This document shows positions 16,705 to 24,663 of a DNA stretch of 64,000 bases, piece after piece (position 1 is the stretch's first letter; each line of letters starts with the position of its first letter). Below the pieces are notes generated by a model. The model was not told the DNA's origin. It was given only the letters and a program-made list of their open reading frames with translations, and did not search any database. The position numbers were made by a program, and so were the translations under genes. Origin of the DNA: Serinicoccus chungangensis (lineage in GTDB: Bacteria; Actinomycetota; Actinomycetes; Actinomycetales; Dermatophilaceae); the NCBI RefSeq assembly GCF_006337125.1, contig NZ_CP040887.1, positions 3,038,001 to 3,102,000 on the forward strand. Direction: 5' to 3'.

Positions 16705-17888
16705 GGGCGGCGACCAGGGTGGCGGGCCAGGGCCTGTCACCGATCCGACGCATGTCCCTCGGCGCCCCGGAGTCGGCGGTCGACCTGGGCCTCGGCGAGC
16801 CCGGGTGGCCGGTGCCGGACGTCGTCGGTCGCGGTGGCACGCGGGCGCCCTCGCTCTCCTACGGACCCAACACCTCCGACCCGGCACTGGTCCGCGCGGT
16901 CGCGAGGTATGCCTCCACCCCCACCTGCGACGTGGCTCCGGACGGGGTCATGGTCACGGCGGGCAGCCAGGCCGCCCTCTTCGCGCTCTTCCAGTCGTGG
17001 GTCGAGCCCGGCTCGACCGTGCTGGTGCCCGACCCCGGGTTCGTCGCCTACCCGACCCTCGCGCGGATGTGCGGGGCGACGCCGGTGGGCTACCCGCTCG
17101 GCGCCGACGGCGGTCTCGACGACGACGCGCTGGTGACCGCGCTGGCCGAGCAGCCGCATACCTCGCTGGTCGTCCTCAACCACCCGGCGAACCCGACCGG
17201 CGGGCTCGCGTCGGCGCCGGCGCTGTCACGCGTGGCGGAGGCCTGCGTCGACCAGGGCGTGCTCCTGGTGAGCGACGAGGTGTATGCCGAGCTGTGGGTC
17301 GACCGGCGCCCCGCGTCGCTGCGGGACGTGAGCCCGGCGGGGGTCGTGCTGGGGTCGATGAGCAAGGCCTTCGCCGCCCCGGGGCTGCGGATCGGATGGG
17401 CGCTCGGCGCGCCCGACGTGCTCGCCCCGGCCCGACTGGTGCACAACGCGATGACCACGGCGCCCTCGCGGCTGTCGCAGGCGGCCGCGCTGACGATTCT
17501 CGAGGCGGCCGACGAGGTGCTGCCGGCGTCCCGGGCCGAGGTCCGCGCCCGCTGGGACGCGGTCGACCGGATCGCCCCCCGGCTCCGCACTTCTGGACAT
17601 CGGTTCCTGGGCGACGGGCACCAGGAGCCGATGTCCAGAACCGCGGAGAGGGCGGGGTTCTACCTCTGGCTCCCGCTGCCCGACCACCTGGCCGACAGCA
17701 CAGAGCACGACGGCACGCCCAGCACCGAGGCGTTCGCGCTGCGGCTGCGCGACGAGGGCGGGGTGACGACCATCCCCGGCACCGCCTTCGGTGAGCGCGG
17801 GGAGGGCTTCCTGCGGGTCAGCCTGGGCGGCCCGGTGGACGATCTCGAGGAAGGACTCCGGCGCCTGGCGCCCTGGTGGGAGGCATGA
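16701..17888 (+). CDS. Class I/II PLP aminotransferase, DapC-like, carrying an in-frame palindromic insert
   Basis: 395 residues from the GTG at 16701. Fold-type I features: LGEPGWPVPD near the N-terminus, the NHPANPTGG motif (~161-170), SDEVYAEL (~193-200), the PLP lysine in GSMSKAFAAPG (~222) and the conserved Arg near the C-terminus in GFLRVSLGG. By position in the operon it would transaminate N-succinyl-2-amino-6-oxopimelate. Residues ~297-314 are not typical of the family (DapC homologues run straight from the small domain into the AGLYLWA-like strand, here AGFYLWLPL) and are encoded by the 50-bp palindrome at 17591-17640. The ATG of the decarboxylase overlaps the stop. Confidence 0.8.
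   Translation: MRAATRVAGQGLSPIRRMSLGAPESAVDLGLGEPGWPVPDVVGRGGTRAPSLSYGPNTSDPALVRAVARYASTPTCDVAPDGVMVTAGSQAALFALFQSWVEPGSTVLVPDPGFVAYPTLARMCGATPVGYPLGADGGLDDDALVTALAEQPHTSLVVLNHPANPTGGLASAPALSRVAEACVDQGVLLVSDEVYAELWVDRRPASLRDVSPAGVVLGSMSKAFAAPGLRIGWALGAPDVLAPARLVHNAMTTAPSRLSQAAALTILEAADEVLPASRAEVRARWDAVDRIAPRLRTSGHRFLGDGHQEPMSRTAERAGFYLWLPLPDHLADSTEHDGTPSTEAFALRLRDEGGVTTIPGTAFGERGEGFLRVSLGGPVDDLEEGLRRLAPWWEA
17591..17640. repeat. 50-bp palindromic element inserted in the aminotransferase coding sequence
   Basis: Arms 17591-17610 and 17621-17640 are complementary at 19 of 20 positions (the exception is a G-U wobble in RNA), with a 10-nt loop. It reads through in frame and adds about 17 residues. 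It looks like a small mobile palindrome tolerated inside a gene, comparable in concept to Rickettsia palindromic elements. Confidence 0.75.
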
Positions 17889-19081
17889 TCTTGACCGCTG
17901 CGACGACCGACCTGTTCGCCTTCGACGAGGCGACCCTCGACGGGCTCACCGCCAGGCACGCGAACCCGTTCTTCGCCTACGACCTGGCGGCGGCCCGTGA
18001 GCGCTTCGCCCGGTTGCGGGCGGCGCTACCGGCGCGGGTGCGCCTCGCGTACGCCGTGAAGTCCAACCCCGGGCTGCCCCTGCTCGAGGCGTTCGCCGGG
18101 CAGGGCGCGTGGTTCGACTGCGCGAGCGCCGGCGAGGTCTCGGCCGCGCTGGCCGCGGGAGGGACCGGCGCCGGCATGGTCTTCGCCGGCCCGGCCAAGA
18201 CCGAGCGCGACCTGCAGGCCGCGCTCTTCGCCGGGGCGCGCGTCCAGGTCGACGGCATCGAGGACGTCGAGCGGCTGCACGCCCTGCACGACGGGGAGCG
18301 GGCCCTCCCGGTGAACGTGCGGGTCAACCCCGCGGGGGGCGTGTCGGAGGTGGCGACCATCATCGGTGGCGGCGGGCCGAGCGCCTTCGGGGTGGACGAG
18401 GAGTCGCTGGACGCCTTCGTCGGTGAGGCCGCGCGCTTCGACCGGGTCGAGATCCGCGGCCTGCAGGTCTTCCCGGCGAGCAACGAGCTCGACGCCGGAC
18501 GGCTGCTGGCCAACCACCGCACGGCGCTGCGCATCGGGCGCCACCTGCAGGGCCTGCTCGGGCACGACCTGGACCTCATCGACATCGGCGGCGGCCTCGG
18601 CATCCGGTATGCCCTCACCGAGGCCAGCCTCGACGTCCGCGCCGTCGGTGCGGGCCTCGGGCGCATCCTCGGGGAGAACGACTGGTTCAGCGGCGAGCTG
18701 CTGCTCGAGCCCGGCCGCTGGCTGTCCGGGCCGACCGGGATCTATGCCGCACGGGTCGTGCGGACCAAGGTCTCGCGCGGCGAGCGCTTCGTCATGCTCG
18801 AGGGCGGGATCAACCACCTCCTGCGCCCGCTGCTCACCGGTCAGTCGTTCCCGACCCTGGCGGTCCGGCCCGGCCAGGGAGTCCTGGACGGTGAGCGGGC
18901 GACGAGCACGCTGGCCGGGCCGCTGTGCACCTCGCTGGACCGCGTCGGCACCGGCGACCTGCCCGTCGACCTGCGCCCCGGCGACGTCGTGGTGTTCGGA
19001 CAGACCGGCGCCTACGCCTACACGCAGGCGATGAGCCACTTCCTCTCCCACGCGCTGCCGGAGCAGCACTGGGTGGGTTGA
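17885..19081 (+). CDS. Alanine-racemase-fold PLP decarboxylase (LysA/ornithine decarboxylase family)
   Basis: 398 residues from the ATG at 17885 (ATGA overlap; GGGAGG upstream). The PLP lysine is in AYAVKSNPG (~59); FDCASAGEV, DIGGGLGI (~234) and EPGRWL (~275) are fold-III signatures, and GPLCTSLDR matches the catalytic-Cys loop. The usual His-containing HIGS segment of LysA is replaced by GLQVFPASNEL, which argues for a substrate other than, or modified from, meso-DAP. In the operon it is the last step after a succinylase-type DAP branch. The tabtoxin cluster of Pseudomonas syringae is known to contain lysA-like (tabA), dapD-like (tabB) and dapB genes, so a lysine-derived product is conceivable. 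Could also be plain DAP decarboxylase. Confidence 0.78.
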   Translation: MILTAATTDLFAFDEATLDGLTARHANPFFAYDLAAARERFARLRAALPARVRLAYAVKSNPGLPLLEAFAGQGAWFDCASAGEVSAALAAGGTGAGMVFAGPAKTERDLQAALFAGARVQVDGIEDVERLHALHDGERALPVNVRVNPAGGVSEVATIIGGGGPSAFGVDEESLDAFVGEAARFDRVEIRGLQVFPASNELDAGRLLANHRTALRIGRHLQGLLGHDLDLIDIGGGLGIRYALTEASLDVRAVGAGLGRILGENDWFSGELLLEPGRWLSGPTGIYAARVVRTKVSRGERFVMLEGGINHLLRPLLTGQSFPTLAVRPGQGVLDGERATSTLAGPLCTSLDRVGTGDLPVDLRPGDVVVFGQTGAYAYTQAMSHFLSHALPEQHWVG

Positions 19082-19151
19082 TCTCGGTGGACCGGCCCAG
19101 GCTCAGGCGGGGCGGTGGAGCGTCGTCGGCGACCGCAGGGCCTGGATGTCC

Positions 19152-19188
19152 TTGACAATCCTGGGAGCATGGCAAAGGATTGGTCAAC
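19152..19188 (+). promoter_or_regulatory. Promoter and GGTCAAC box of the OmpR-type regulator
   Basis: TTGACA at 19152-19157, then a 17-nt spacer to a weak -10 (19175-19180). GGTCAAC at 19182-19188 lies just downstream and matches the paired boxes at 19957 and 19979 before the wall-enzyme gene. Confidence 0.4.
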
Positions 19189-19233
19189 TCCGCCGGGCTG
19201 TCCGACGGATGACAGATTCCACACAGGTGGCAC

Positions 19234-19908
19234 GTGGCACAGCCGTTCTGGATCGTCTCCCTCGATGCCGCACCCGCCGAGGTCGCGGCCACCCTGGCTG
19301 CCTGCACGGAGTCGCGCATCCGGTCGGTCGTGGTGCCGGTCGCGACGGTGCGCGAGCGACTGACCATCGCGCGCCCCCCGGCCGCGGTGCTGCACGGTGA
19401 TGGATCGTCCCCCGCACTCCTGGACACCCAGCGCTGGTTCGCCGAGGCCCGGGTGCCCACGCTCGTCCTGCTGCCGGCGCTGACCGAGGACCTGGAGGCC
19501 ATCCTGCTCGACCGGGGCGCGCAGGACGTGCTCCAGCTGCCGTTGTCACCGCGTCGCCTCGGCGCCCGGCTGCGCCTGCTGGGTCGGACCCCCGTCGATC
19601 GCCAGGAGAAGACGGACGAGATCCAGGTGCAGGGCAACGTGACACTGTCCCCGACGAGACGTACGGTGCACGTGGGTGCGGCGCCCGTGCCGCTGACCCG
19701 GTCGGAGTTCGACCTGCTGCTCACGGTCGCGCTGGCCCGAGGGTCGGTGGTCGACCACCAGGACCTGGCGCAGGCGCTGCGCCACGAGGATCTGAGCACG
19801 CGGGCCTTGCAGACGCACGCCAGCCGGGTACGCAGCAAGCTGCGGGCGGCCGGGGCCGGCGACATCCTCCGCCCTGTCCGCGGGATCGGCTACCGCCTGC
19901 GGAGCTAG
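19234..19908 (+). CDS. OmpR/PhoB-type winged-helix regulator with degenerate receiver
   Basis: 224 residues from the GTG at 19234; no strong Shine-Dalgarno sequence is visible. Residues ~1-118 have a receiver-like alternation of strands and helices (FWIVSLDAAPAEV..., TLVLLPALTEDLEAILLDRGAQDVLQLP) but lack the acidic pocket and phospho-Asp, so it is probably an orphan regulator not controlled by phosphorylation. The C-terminal Trans_reg_C domain is clear: LTRSEFDLLLTVALARG, then STRALQTHASRVRSKLRAAG (recognition helix) and the wing ILRPVRGIGYRLRS. Direct GGTCAAC repeats spaced as in OmpR-family operators lie upstream of it and of the next gene, so autoregulation and control of the CWB2/GH26 gene are inferred. 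Confidence 0.8.
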   Translation: MAQPFWIVSLDAAPAEVAATLAACTESRIRSVVVPVATVRERLTIARPPAAVLHGDGSSPALLDTQRWFAEARVPTLVLLPALTEDLEAILLDRGAQDVLQLPLSPRRLGARLRLLGRTPVDRQEKTDEIQVQGNVTLSPTRRTVHVGAAPVPLTRSEFDLLLTVALARGSVVDHQDLAQALRHEDLSTRALQTHASRVRSKLRAAGAGDILRPVRGIGYRLRS

Positions 19909-19956
19909 GGCCCACCCCTCTTTTCTTTCGGTTTTCTTTCGCTCCTGACGGGGGTG

Positions 19957-20000
19957 GGTCAACGACCGTCCAAATCTTGGTCAACCTTCGTCCATGAGGG
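19957..20000 (+). promoter_or_regulatory. 11-bp-phased direct repeats (GGTCAAC) before the wall-enzyme gene
   Basis: GGTCAACGACC (19957), GTCCAAATCTT (19968), GGTCAACCTTC (19979) and GTCCATGAGGG (19990) form four consecutive 11-nt units, the first and third sharing GGTCAAC. This phasing is typical of OmpR/PhoP-family direct-repeat operators. The OmpR-type gene directly upstream is the obvious candidate binder. Confidence 0.55.
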
Positions 20001-20082
20001 TGCTCCAGCCGTTCCGGTGATCGCCTCGGCGTGACTACTCTGTCGCGTCCCATCAGCGCTCACGTCCCCTCGGAGCACTCTC

Positions 20083-21930
20083 TTGATTCGCTATCTCGTG
20101 GCGCTCTTCAGCGCCGTCGTCCTGTCCGTGCTCTCTCTCGGAGCGACCCCCACGGTCGCCCTGGAGCAGCAGTCGTCATCCCTGTCCGTGCAACGCATCG
20201 CCGGCGACAGCCCCGCGGCGGTGGCTGCGGCTGCTTCGTCGAGCTTCCCGGCCGGGCAGCCGGTGGTCTTCGTGGTCAACGCCGACGCCCACCCGGACGC
20301 CATGGTCGCCGCCACGCGCGCCGGAGGCATCAACGCCCCCGTGCTGATGGTCGGCCGCACGTCCGTCCCGGCGGCGACCCAGCAGGCGTTGAGCCGGTTG
20401 GCGCCGCAACGGATCGTCGTCGTCGGCGGCGACGGCGTCGTCGCCGACGGCGTGCTCGGCTCCCTGCGCCCCTTCGCGACCGGTGGCACCGTCGAGCGCG
20501 TGTCCGGCCCGAACAGGTATGTCACTGCCGCCGAGCTGGCGCGCAAGTTCTCCGGGGGTGCCACCCGCGTCTACCTCGCGGGCGGCCTCGGCTACGCCGA
20601 CGCCATGTCGGGCGCCGCCCTCGCCGGCTACCAGAATGCCCCCATGGCGCTGACCCCGAGCGACCAGCTGCACCCCGCCACCCGCGAGACGCTCCAGCAC
20701 CTGCGTCCCTCGGAGATCGTCGTGCTCGGAGGTACGCAGGTGGTGTCCGCGGCCGTCGCCCGGCAGGCGGCGTCGTACGCGACCTCGGGGAAGGTCACCC
20801 GGCTCTCCGGGGCGGACCGGTACGCGACCGCGGCCGTGATCGCCTCGCAGTTCCCGAGCAGCACCAGCACCGCCTACGTCGGCCCGGGCCTGGCGTACAG
20901 CGAGGCCCTCGTCGCTGCCGCGGCGGCAGGACGCGCGCACAGTCCGCTCCTGCTCACCCGGACCTCTGCCGTGCCCTCCAGCACGGCACAGGCTCTCGAC
21001 CGTCTCCCGCTCACGAAGATCCTGGTCGTCGGCACGCGGTCCAACATCGCTGACACGGTGGTGCAGGAGCTCCGGACCGGCGGCGCGCCGCCGGTGTCCG
21101 GACGCCCCCTGCTGGGTGGGTACCTCGGCGCCCCAGGAGAGCGACCCGACGAGCGCTTCCGCGAGTCCTTCGGCGCCTGGCCCGACATCGCCTCCACCTA
21201 CTACCAGGCGAGCGGCCGCGGCGGGGGGACCATCAACCGGTCCTACGAGCAGGCCCGGATCAGCCACGGCACCATCCCCCTCATCACGGTCACGTCGGCC
21301 AACGGGCCCTACACGATGCGAGAGATCGGGTCGGGGTCTGCCGACCGGTGGATCGACTACTGGGCCGGGGAACTGGCCAACCTCCGCGGTGAGGTCTGGT
21401 TCACCTTCGACCACGAGTTCGAGGTCAAGCTCAACCAGGGCCGCTTCGGTTCGTCCACGACCACCGACGACTACGTCCGCGCCTACAACCGCTTCCAGCA
21501 GCGGGTGACGTCGAAGGCACCCAACGTGAAGTTCGTCTACTGGTACGGGTACCACGACACGGCCAAGATCGACGCGATCGGGTCCAAGATCAACCGGCCG
21601 GACATCATCGCCCTCGACCCCTACGTGTTCGGTCACCACGCCTCCGACACGACGTTCGAGGAGATGGCCCAACCGAAGCTGAAGTGGCTCAGGGGCAGGA
21701 ACTGGTACAGCAACCAGCCGATCATCTTCGGTGAGTTCGCGAAGGACAAGAGCCACGGAGAAGGCCACGTCGCGAACTTCCTGACCGATCTGCGGCCCCG
21801 TATGGCGTCCCTGGGGGTCGAGGGTGCGGTGTACTTCTCGCGCGACAAGTCCGGTGACATCCTGGCCGACCTCACCAGGTCCAGCTTCCCGCGGGCGCGG
21901 AGCGCGATGTCGACGTCGGTCCTGGAGTAG
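20083..21930 (+). CDS. Secreted wall-bound protein: three CWB2 repeats plus GH26-like domain
   Basis: 615 residues from a TTG at 20083 (CGGAG upstream). A signal peptide covers ~1-27. Residues ~35-330 contain three cell-wall-binding type 2 (PF04122-like) repeats, recognised by VSGPNRYVTAAELA, LSGADRYATAAVIA, repeated IVVVGG/IVVLGG strands and AMSGAALAG-type segments. From ~345 a glycoside hydrolase family 26-like barrel follows: LLGGYLGAPGERPD, the putative acid/base Glu in WFTFDHEFEVKL (~443-454) and the putative nucleophile Glu in PIIFGEFAKD (~545). It would be attached to wall polymer and cut a beta-linked glycan such as mannan or the cell's own exopolysaccharide. Upstream GGTCAAC boxes suggest control by the adjacent OmpR-type protein. 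Confidence 0.85.
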   Translation: MIRYLVALFSAVVLSVLSLGATPTVALEQQSSSLSVQRIAGDSPAAVAAAASSSFPAGQPVVFVVNADAHPDAMVAATRAGGINAPVLMVGRTSVPAATQQALSRLAPQRIVVVGGDGVVADGVLGSLRPFATGGTVERVSGPNRYVTAAELARKFSGGATRVYLAGGLGYADAMSGAALAGYQNAPMALTPSDQLHPATRETLQHLRPSEIVVLGGTQVVSAAVARQAASYATSGKVTRLSGADRYATAAVIASQFPSSTSTAYVGPGLAYSEALVAAAAAGRAHSPLLLTRTSAVPSSTAQALDRLPLTKILVVGTRSNIADTVVQELRTGGAPPVSGRPLLGGYLGAPGERPDERFRESFGAWPDIASTYYQASGRGGGTINRSYEQARISHGTIPLITVTSANGPYTMREIGSGSADRWIDYWAGELANLRGEVWFTFDHEFEVKLNQGRFGSSTTTDDYVRAYNRFQQRVTSKAPNVKFVYWYGYHDTAKIDAIGSKINRPDIIALDPYVFGHHASDTTFEEMAQPKLKWLRGRNWYSNQPIIFGEFAKDKSHGEGHVANFLTDLRPRMASLGVEGAVYFSRDKSGDILADLTRSSFPRARSAMSTSVLE

Positions 21931-21948
21931 CAGCGGACCCACGGTCGA

Positions 21949-21989
21949 GGCCCGTGGTCCGACCGGTCCAGGCCGGCGGACCGCGGGCC
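21949..21989. terminator. Bidirectional hairpin terminator between convergent genes
   Basis: Arms 21949-21961 and 21977-21989 (12 of 13 paired plus a possible wobble), loop 15 nt, placed between the convergent stops at 21930 and 22000. Confidence 0.6.
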
Positions 21990-21999
21990 TCACCGTCTG

Positions 22000-23658
22000 T
22001 CAGGGGGTGTACGTCCCGACGAGGTCGGCGTCCAGGCTCACGTCGGAGGACGACGACGAGGCCTGGTGCACCTCGATGGCCAGGGTGTTGGTTCCCGGGA
22101 CCAGCAGCGCCGGGTCGAGGGTGAAGGAGCGCAGCGCCCGCTCGGCCTGTCCGTCCCGGAAGGTCGCGGCCCGGGTGGTCCCGGTGACGGCCCCGGCCGG
22201 CATGTTGTCCCGCACGGCCTCGACGCCGTTGAGGTAGACCACGGCACCGTCGTCGACGACCATGCTCACGACCAGGCTGTCCGGCACGGTGGTGACGTCG
22301 AACCTGGTCCGGACGTACGTCGTGATGTACTTGCTCGTCGCCGAGGGTCCCCACCCCACCACGGTGGCTTCGTCTCCGTCCCCGTACCCGAACTCCGCGG
22401 CGCCGACCCTCCAGCCTGCGTCGTCGAAGGTCGGCCCCTGCCAGCCCGGGTCGAGGCTGCCCCGGTCCCAGTAGGTCCAGGAGGCACCGGAGCCGTCGAC
22501 GTAGGTCTGCTGGACGACCGGGGGCGGTGCGGTGCCGCCGGTGAAGCGGACGAACCCCTGGGCGGGGACGCCGCTCACACTCGTGAACTCCCCGCCCGCG
22601 ACGACGCCGGTGGCTGTCGCGTCGATGGCCCAGACACCCCAGAAGTAGTCGAACGTCGGCCGGAAGGCGTCGTCCACGACGCCGGTGCGGGCGTCCGCGA
22701 CGAGCAGCTTGAGCCGCGTGTCGTCCTGGAAGCCGTCGTGGAAGCCGAAATACACCTGGCCCCCGTGATGGTCGATGGCCTGGACGTCGCCCATCGTCGT
22801 CTGCCGCCACCGGCGCATCCCCGTCGCACTGTCCCAGGCGGTGGCGCTGTTGGACCCCGCCGCCAGGGCACCGAAGAGCATGGACCCGTCGTCGTTGAGG
22901 GCCAGGTCGAGGACGGGTCGCACGCTCGACTGGTACGTCTGGGGCCCGGCGGCGCCGGTCCAGCTGGACACGGCTGCCACCCCCGTGCGCGGGGCACCCC
23001 CTGCCGAGGTGAAGTTGCCGGCGACGTACAGGACGTCCTGGGTGGGGTGCTTGACCACCGAGGTCACCTTGGAGTCAGCCCGACCGACGAAGCCCCCGTC
23101 CACCGCACCGGTGCTGGCGAACACCTTGGAGACCCGTTGACGGCTCACCCCGCCGATGGTGCTGAAGTCCCCGCCGACGTACAACCAGCCGTCGCGGACA
23201 TCCAGCCCCAGGACGCCCCCGTTGGCGTCGGCCCGGAACGCGGGGTCGACAGCACCGGTGGTCAGGCTCACCTTGGCGAGCCGCGACCGGGTCACACCTC
23301 GAATCCTCCCGAAGTGACCGCCCACGTAGAGGGCGGCGCCGTCGCTGGCCAGCGTCTGCACGGTGGACCCGGCGTCGGCGATGAAGTCTCGGCGCAGGGC
23401 CCCGGTGTCGACGTCGAAGGCGGCCAGGTTCCGCCGGCCCACCGACTCGCCCCCGGGGCTGGTCGCGGTCGTGAACCTGCCCCCCACGTAGACGGTCTGA
23501 CCCACCACGAGGACCGCGGAGACCTTGCCGTTCACCCGCCACGACGGGGAGGGGACGTCGGAGGGGGTGGCCGCCGTGGCCGCCTGTGGCAACCCAAGGA
23601 GGAGGGCGAGAGCGCACACCACGACGCGTGCGAGAAGAAGACGACGTCGACCGATCAT
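22000..23658 (-). CDS. Secreted beta-propeller protein with C-terminal beta-sandwich module
   Basis: 552 residues from the ATG at 23658. After a signal peptide (~1-29, ending ATAA), residues ~35-375 form a propeller of repeats such as VYVGGRFTTA, LYVGGHFGRIRGV, LYVGGDFSTIGGV and VLYVAGNFTSAGG. Residues ~385-552 form a beta-sandwich related to the twin C-terminal modules of the giant protein at 1182-6530: SWTYWDRG..., VVSMVVDDGAVVYLNGVEAV, LLVPGTNTLAIEVHQ, DVSLDADLVG. No wall anchor is seen. It follows the LamG-like lipoprotein gene by 68 bp, repeating the gene order found at 1-7.6 kb. Role inferred as extracellular matrix or adhesion. Confidence 0.8.
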   Translation of the reverse strand: MIGRRRLLLARVVVCALALLLGLPQAATAATPSDVPSPSWRVNGKVSAVLVVGQTVYVGGRFTTATSPGGESVGRRNLAAFDVDTGALRRDFIADAGSTVQTLASDGAALYVGGHFGRIRGVTRSRLAKVSLTTGAVDPAFRADANGGVLGLDVRDGWLYVGGDFSTIGGVSRQRVSKVFASTGAVDGGFVGRADSKVTSVVKHPTQDVLYVAGNFTSAGGAPRTGVAAVSSWTGAAGPQTYQSSVRPVLDLALNDDGSMLFGALAAGSNSATAWDSATGMRRWRQTTMGDVQAIDHHGGQVYFGFHDGFQDDTRLKLLVADARTGVVDDAFRPTFDYFWGVWAIDATATGVVAGGEFTSVSGVPAQGFVRFTGGTAPPPVVQQTYVDGSGASWTYWDRGSLDPGWQGPTFDDAGWRVGAAEFGYGDGDEATVVGWGPSATSKYITTYVRTRFDVTTVPDSLVVSMVVDDGAVVYLNGVEAVRDNMPAGAVTGTTRAATFRDGQAERALRSFTLDPALLVPGTNTLAIEVHQASSSSSDVSLDADLVGTYTP

Positions 23659-23726
23659 GGCCCGTCCGTTTCATCAGAGCGTTATGCCATAGTCCGCCCG
23701 CCCGCGGCGCCACGTCAAGGGCGATG

Positions 23727-24593
23727 CTAACGGTCGTCACCGACGGCCAGAAAGGGCTGAGCCAGGACACCGTTGAACTGGTCGGTCGCCGAGCGGATCA
23801 CGGCACCGTTGGCCGCGAGCTTGCCGCCCAGCGACAGCGGGACGCCCTCCTCGAAGGAGAGCGCCCCCAAAGGCCCCGAGTCCGACTTGGTGGCAGTCTG
23901 GCCGACGACCGACAGGGGAGCCAGCGACACCTCGATCGACTCACCCTGCCGCGCACATCTCACGCGGTACCACTCGCCAGCCTCGAGCTCCTGGTGGATC
24001 CGGGCCTCGAGAACACCGTCGAGGCCGGCCATGCGGCACAGGACGTTCTCCCCGTCGGAGTCGATCTTGAACTGGCTCTCACCGGAGGCCAGCCCCCGCT
24101 GGATGAGGTTGTTGCCCCCGTCCACGGTCGTCCCTAAGGACACGTCGTCGAGCGCGAAGTCGACCCCGAAGACGAAGTCCTCCTCGTCCACGTCCAGCAC
24201 CCCGGCCTCGGCCTCCTGCGTCACCCGGACGATGGCCCGGGGAGGCGCGTCGTCGAGGGAGAACTCCGGGAAGCGCAGCGCTGGCTCGCCGAAGCTGTCG
24301 ACCCCCGCGGTGACCAGACCGCCGTTCAGCGCCACCGTGGCGACGGCGAGACCCTGGGTACCGACGGACAGCTCGTCGAGGGACTCCTCGTCGATCGTCG
24401 ACAGCTCGAGCGACAGCAGGTTGCCCTCGTCGTCGACAGCCGCCGGGGGCGAGGCGGTCGCCGTCTGCTGCGCCGGCTCCTCCGCCTGCTCCACGACCCG
24501 TCCGGCATCGGGGTCACGCTCGGCGACCACCCCGCACCCGCTGAGGGCCACGAGGCCCACGGCGAGGAGCAGCGATGAGGCACGCTTCAGCAC
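23727..24593 (-). CDS. LamG-like lipoprotein
   Basis: 288 residues from a GTG at 24593, with AAGGAG seven bases upstream. The signal ends in a lipobox (VALSGCG), so the mature protein is lipid-anchored on the outer face of the membrane. An acidic linker (~25-60) precedes a jelly-roll domain paralogous to the protein ending at 6789: NNLIQRGLASGESQFKID, EWYRVRCARQGESIEVSLAP and PLSLGGKLAANGAVIRSATD. It lies upstream of the propeller gene on the same strand and is probably co-transcribed with it. The paralogue at 6789-7589 is secreted without a lipobox, so the two copies differ in localisation. Confidence 0.8.
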   Translation of the reverse strand: MLKRASSLLLAVGLVALSGCGVVAERDPDAGRVVEQAEEPAQQTATASPPAAVDDEGNLLSLELSTIDEESLDELSVGTQGLAVATVALNGGLVTAGVDSFGEPALRFPEFSLDDAPPRAIVRVTQEAEAGVLDVDEEDFVFGVDFALDDVSLGTTVDGGNNLIQRGLASGESQFKIDSDGENVLCRMAGLDGVLEARIHQELEAGEWYRVRCARQGESIEVSLAPLSVVGQTATKSDSGPLGALSFEEGVPLSLGGKLAANGAVIRSATDQFNGVLAQPFLAVGDDR

Positions 24594-24663
24594 GGATCGC
24601 TCCTTCTGGTCACGGACGTCAGGGACGAGAACGCCATCGTCGCACGTCCGGACCGCCGACGCG

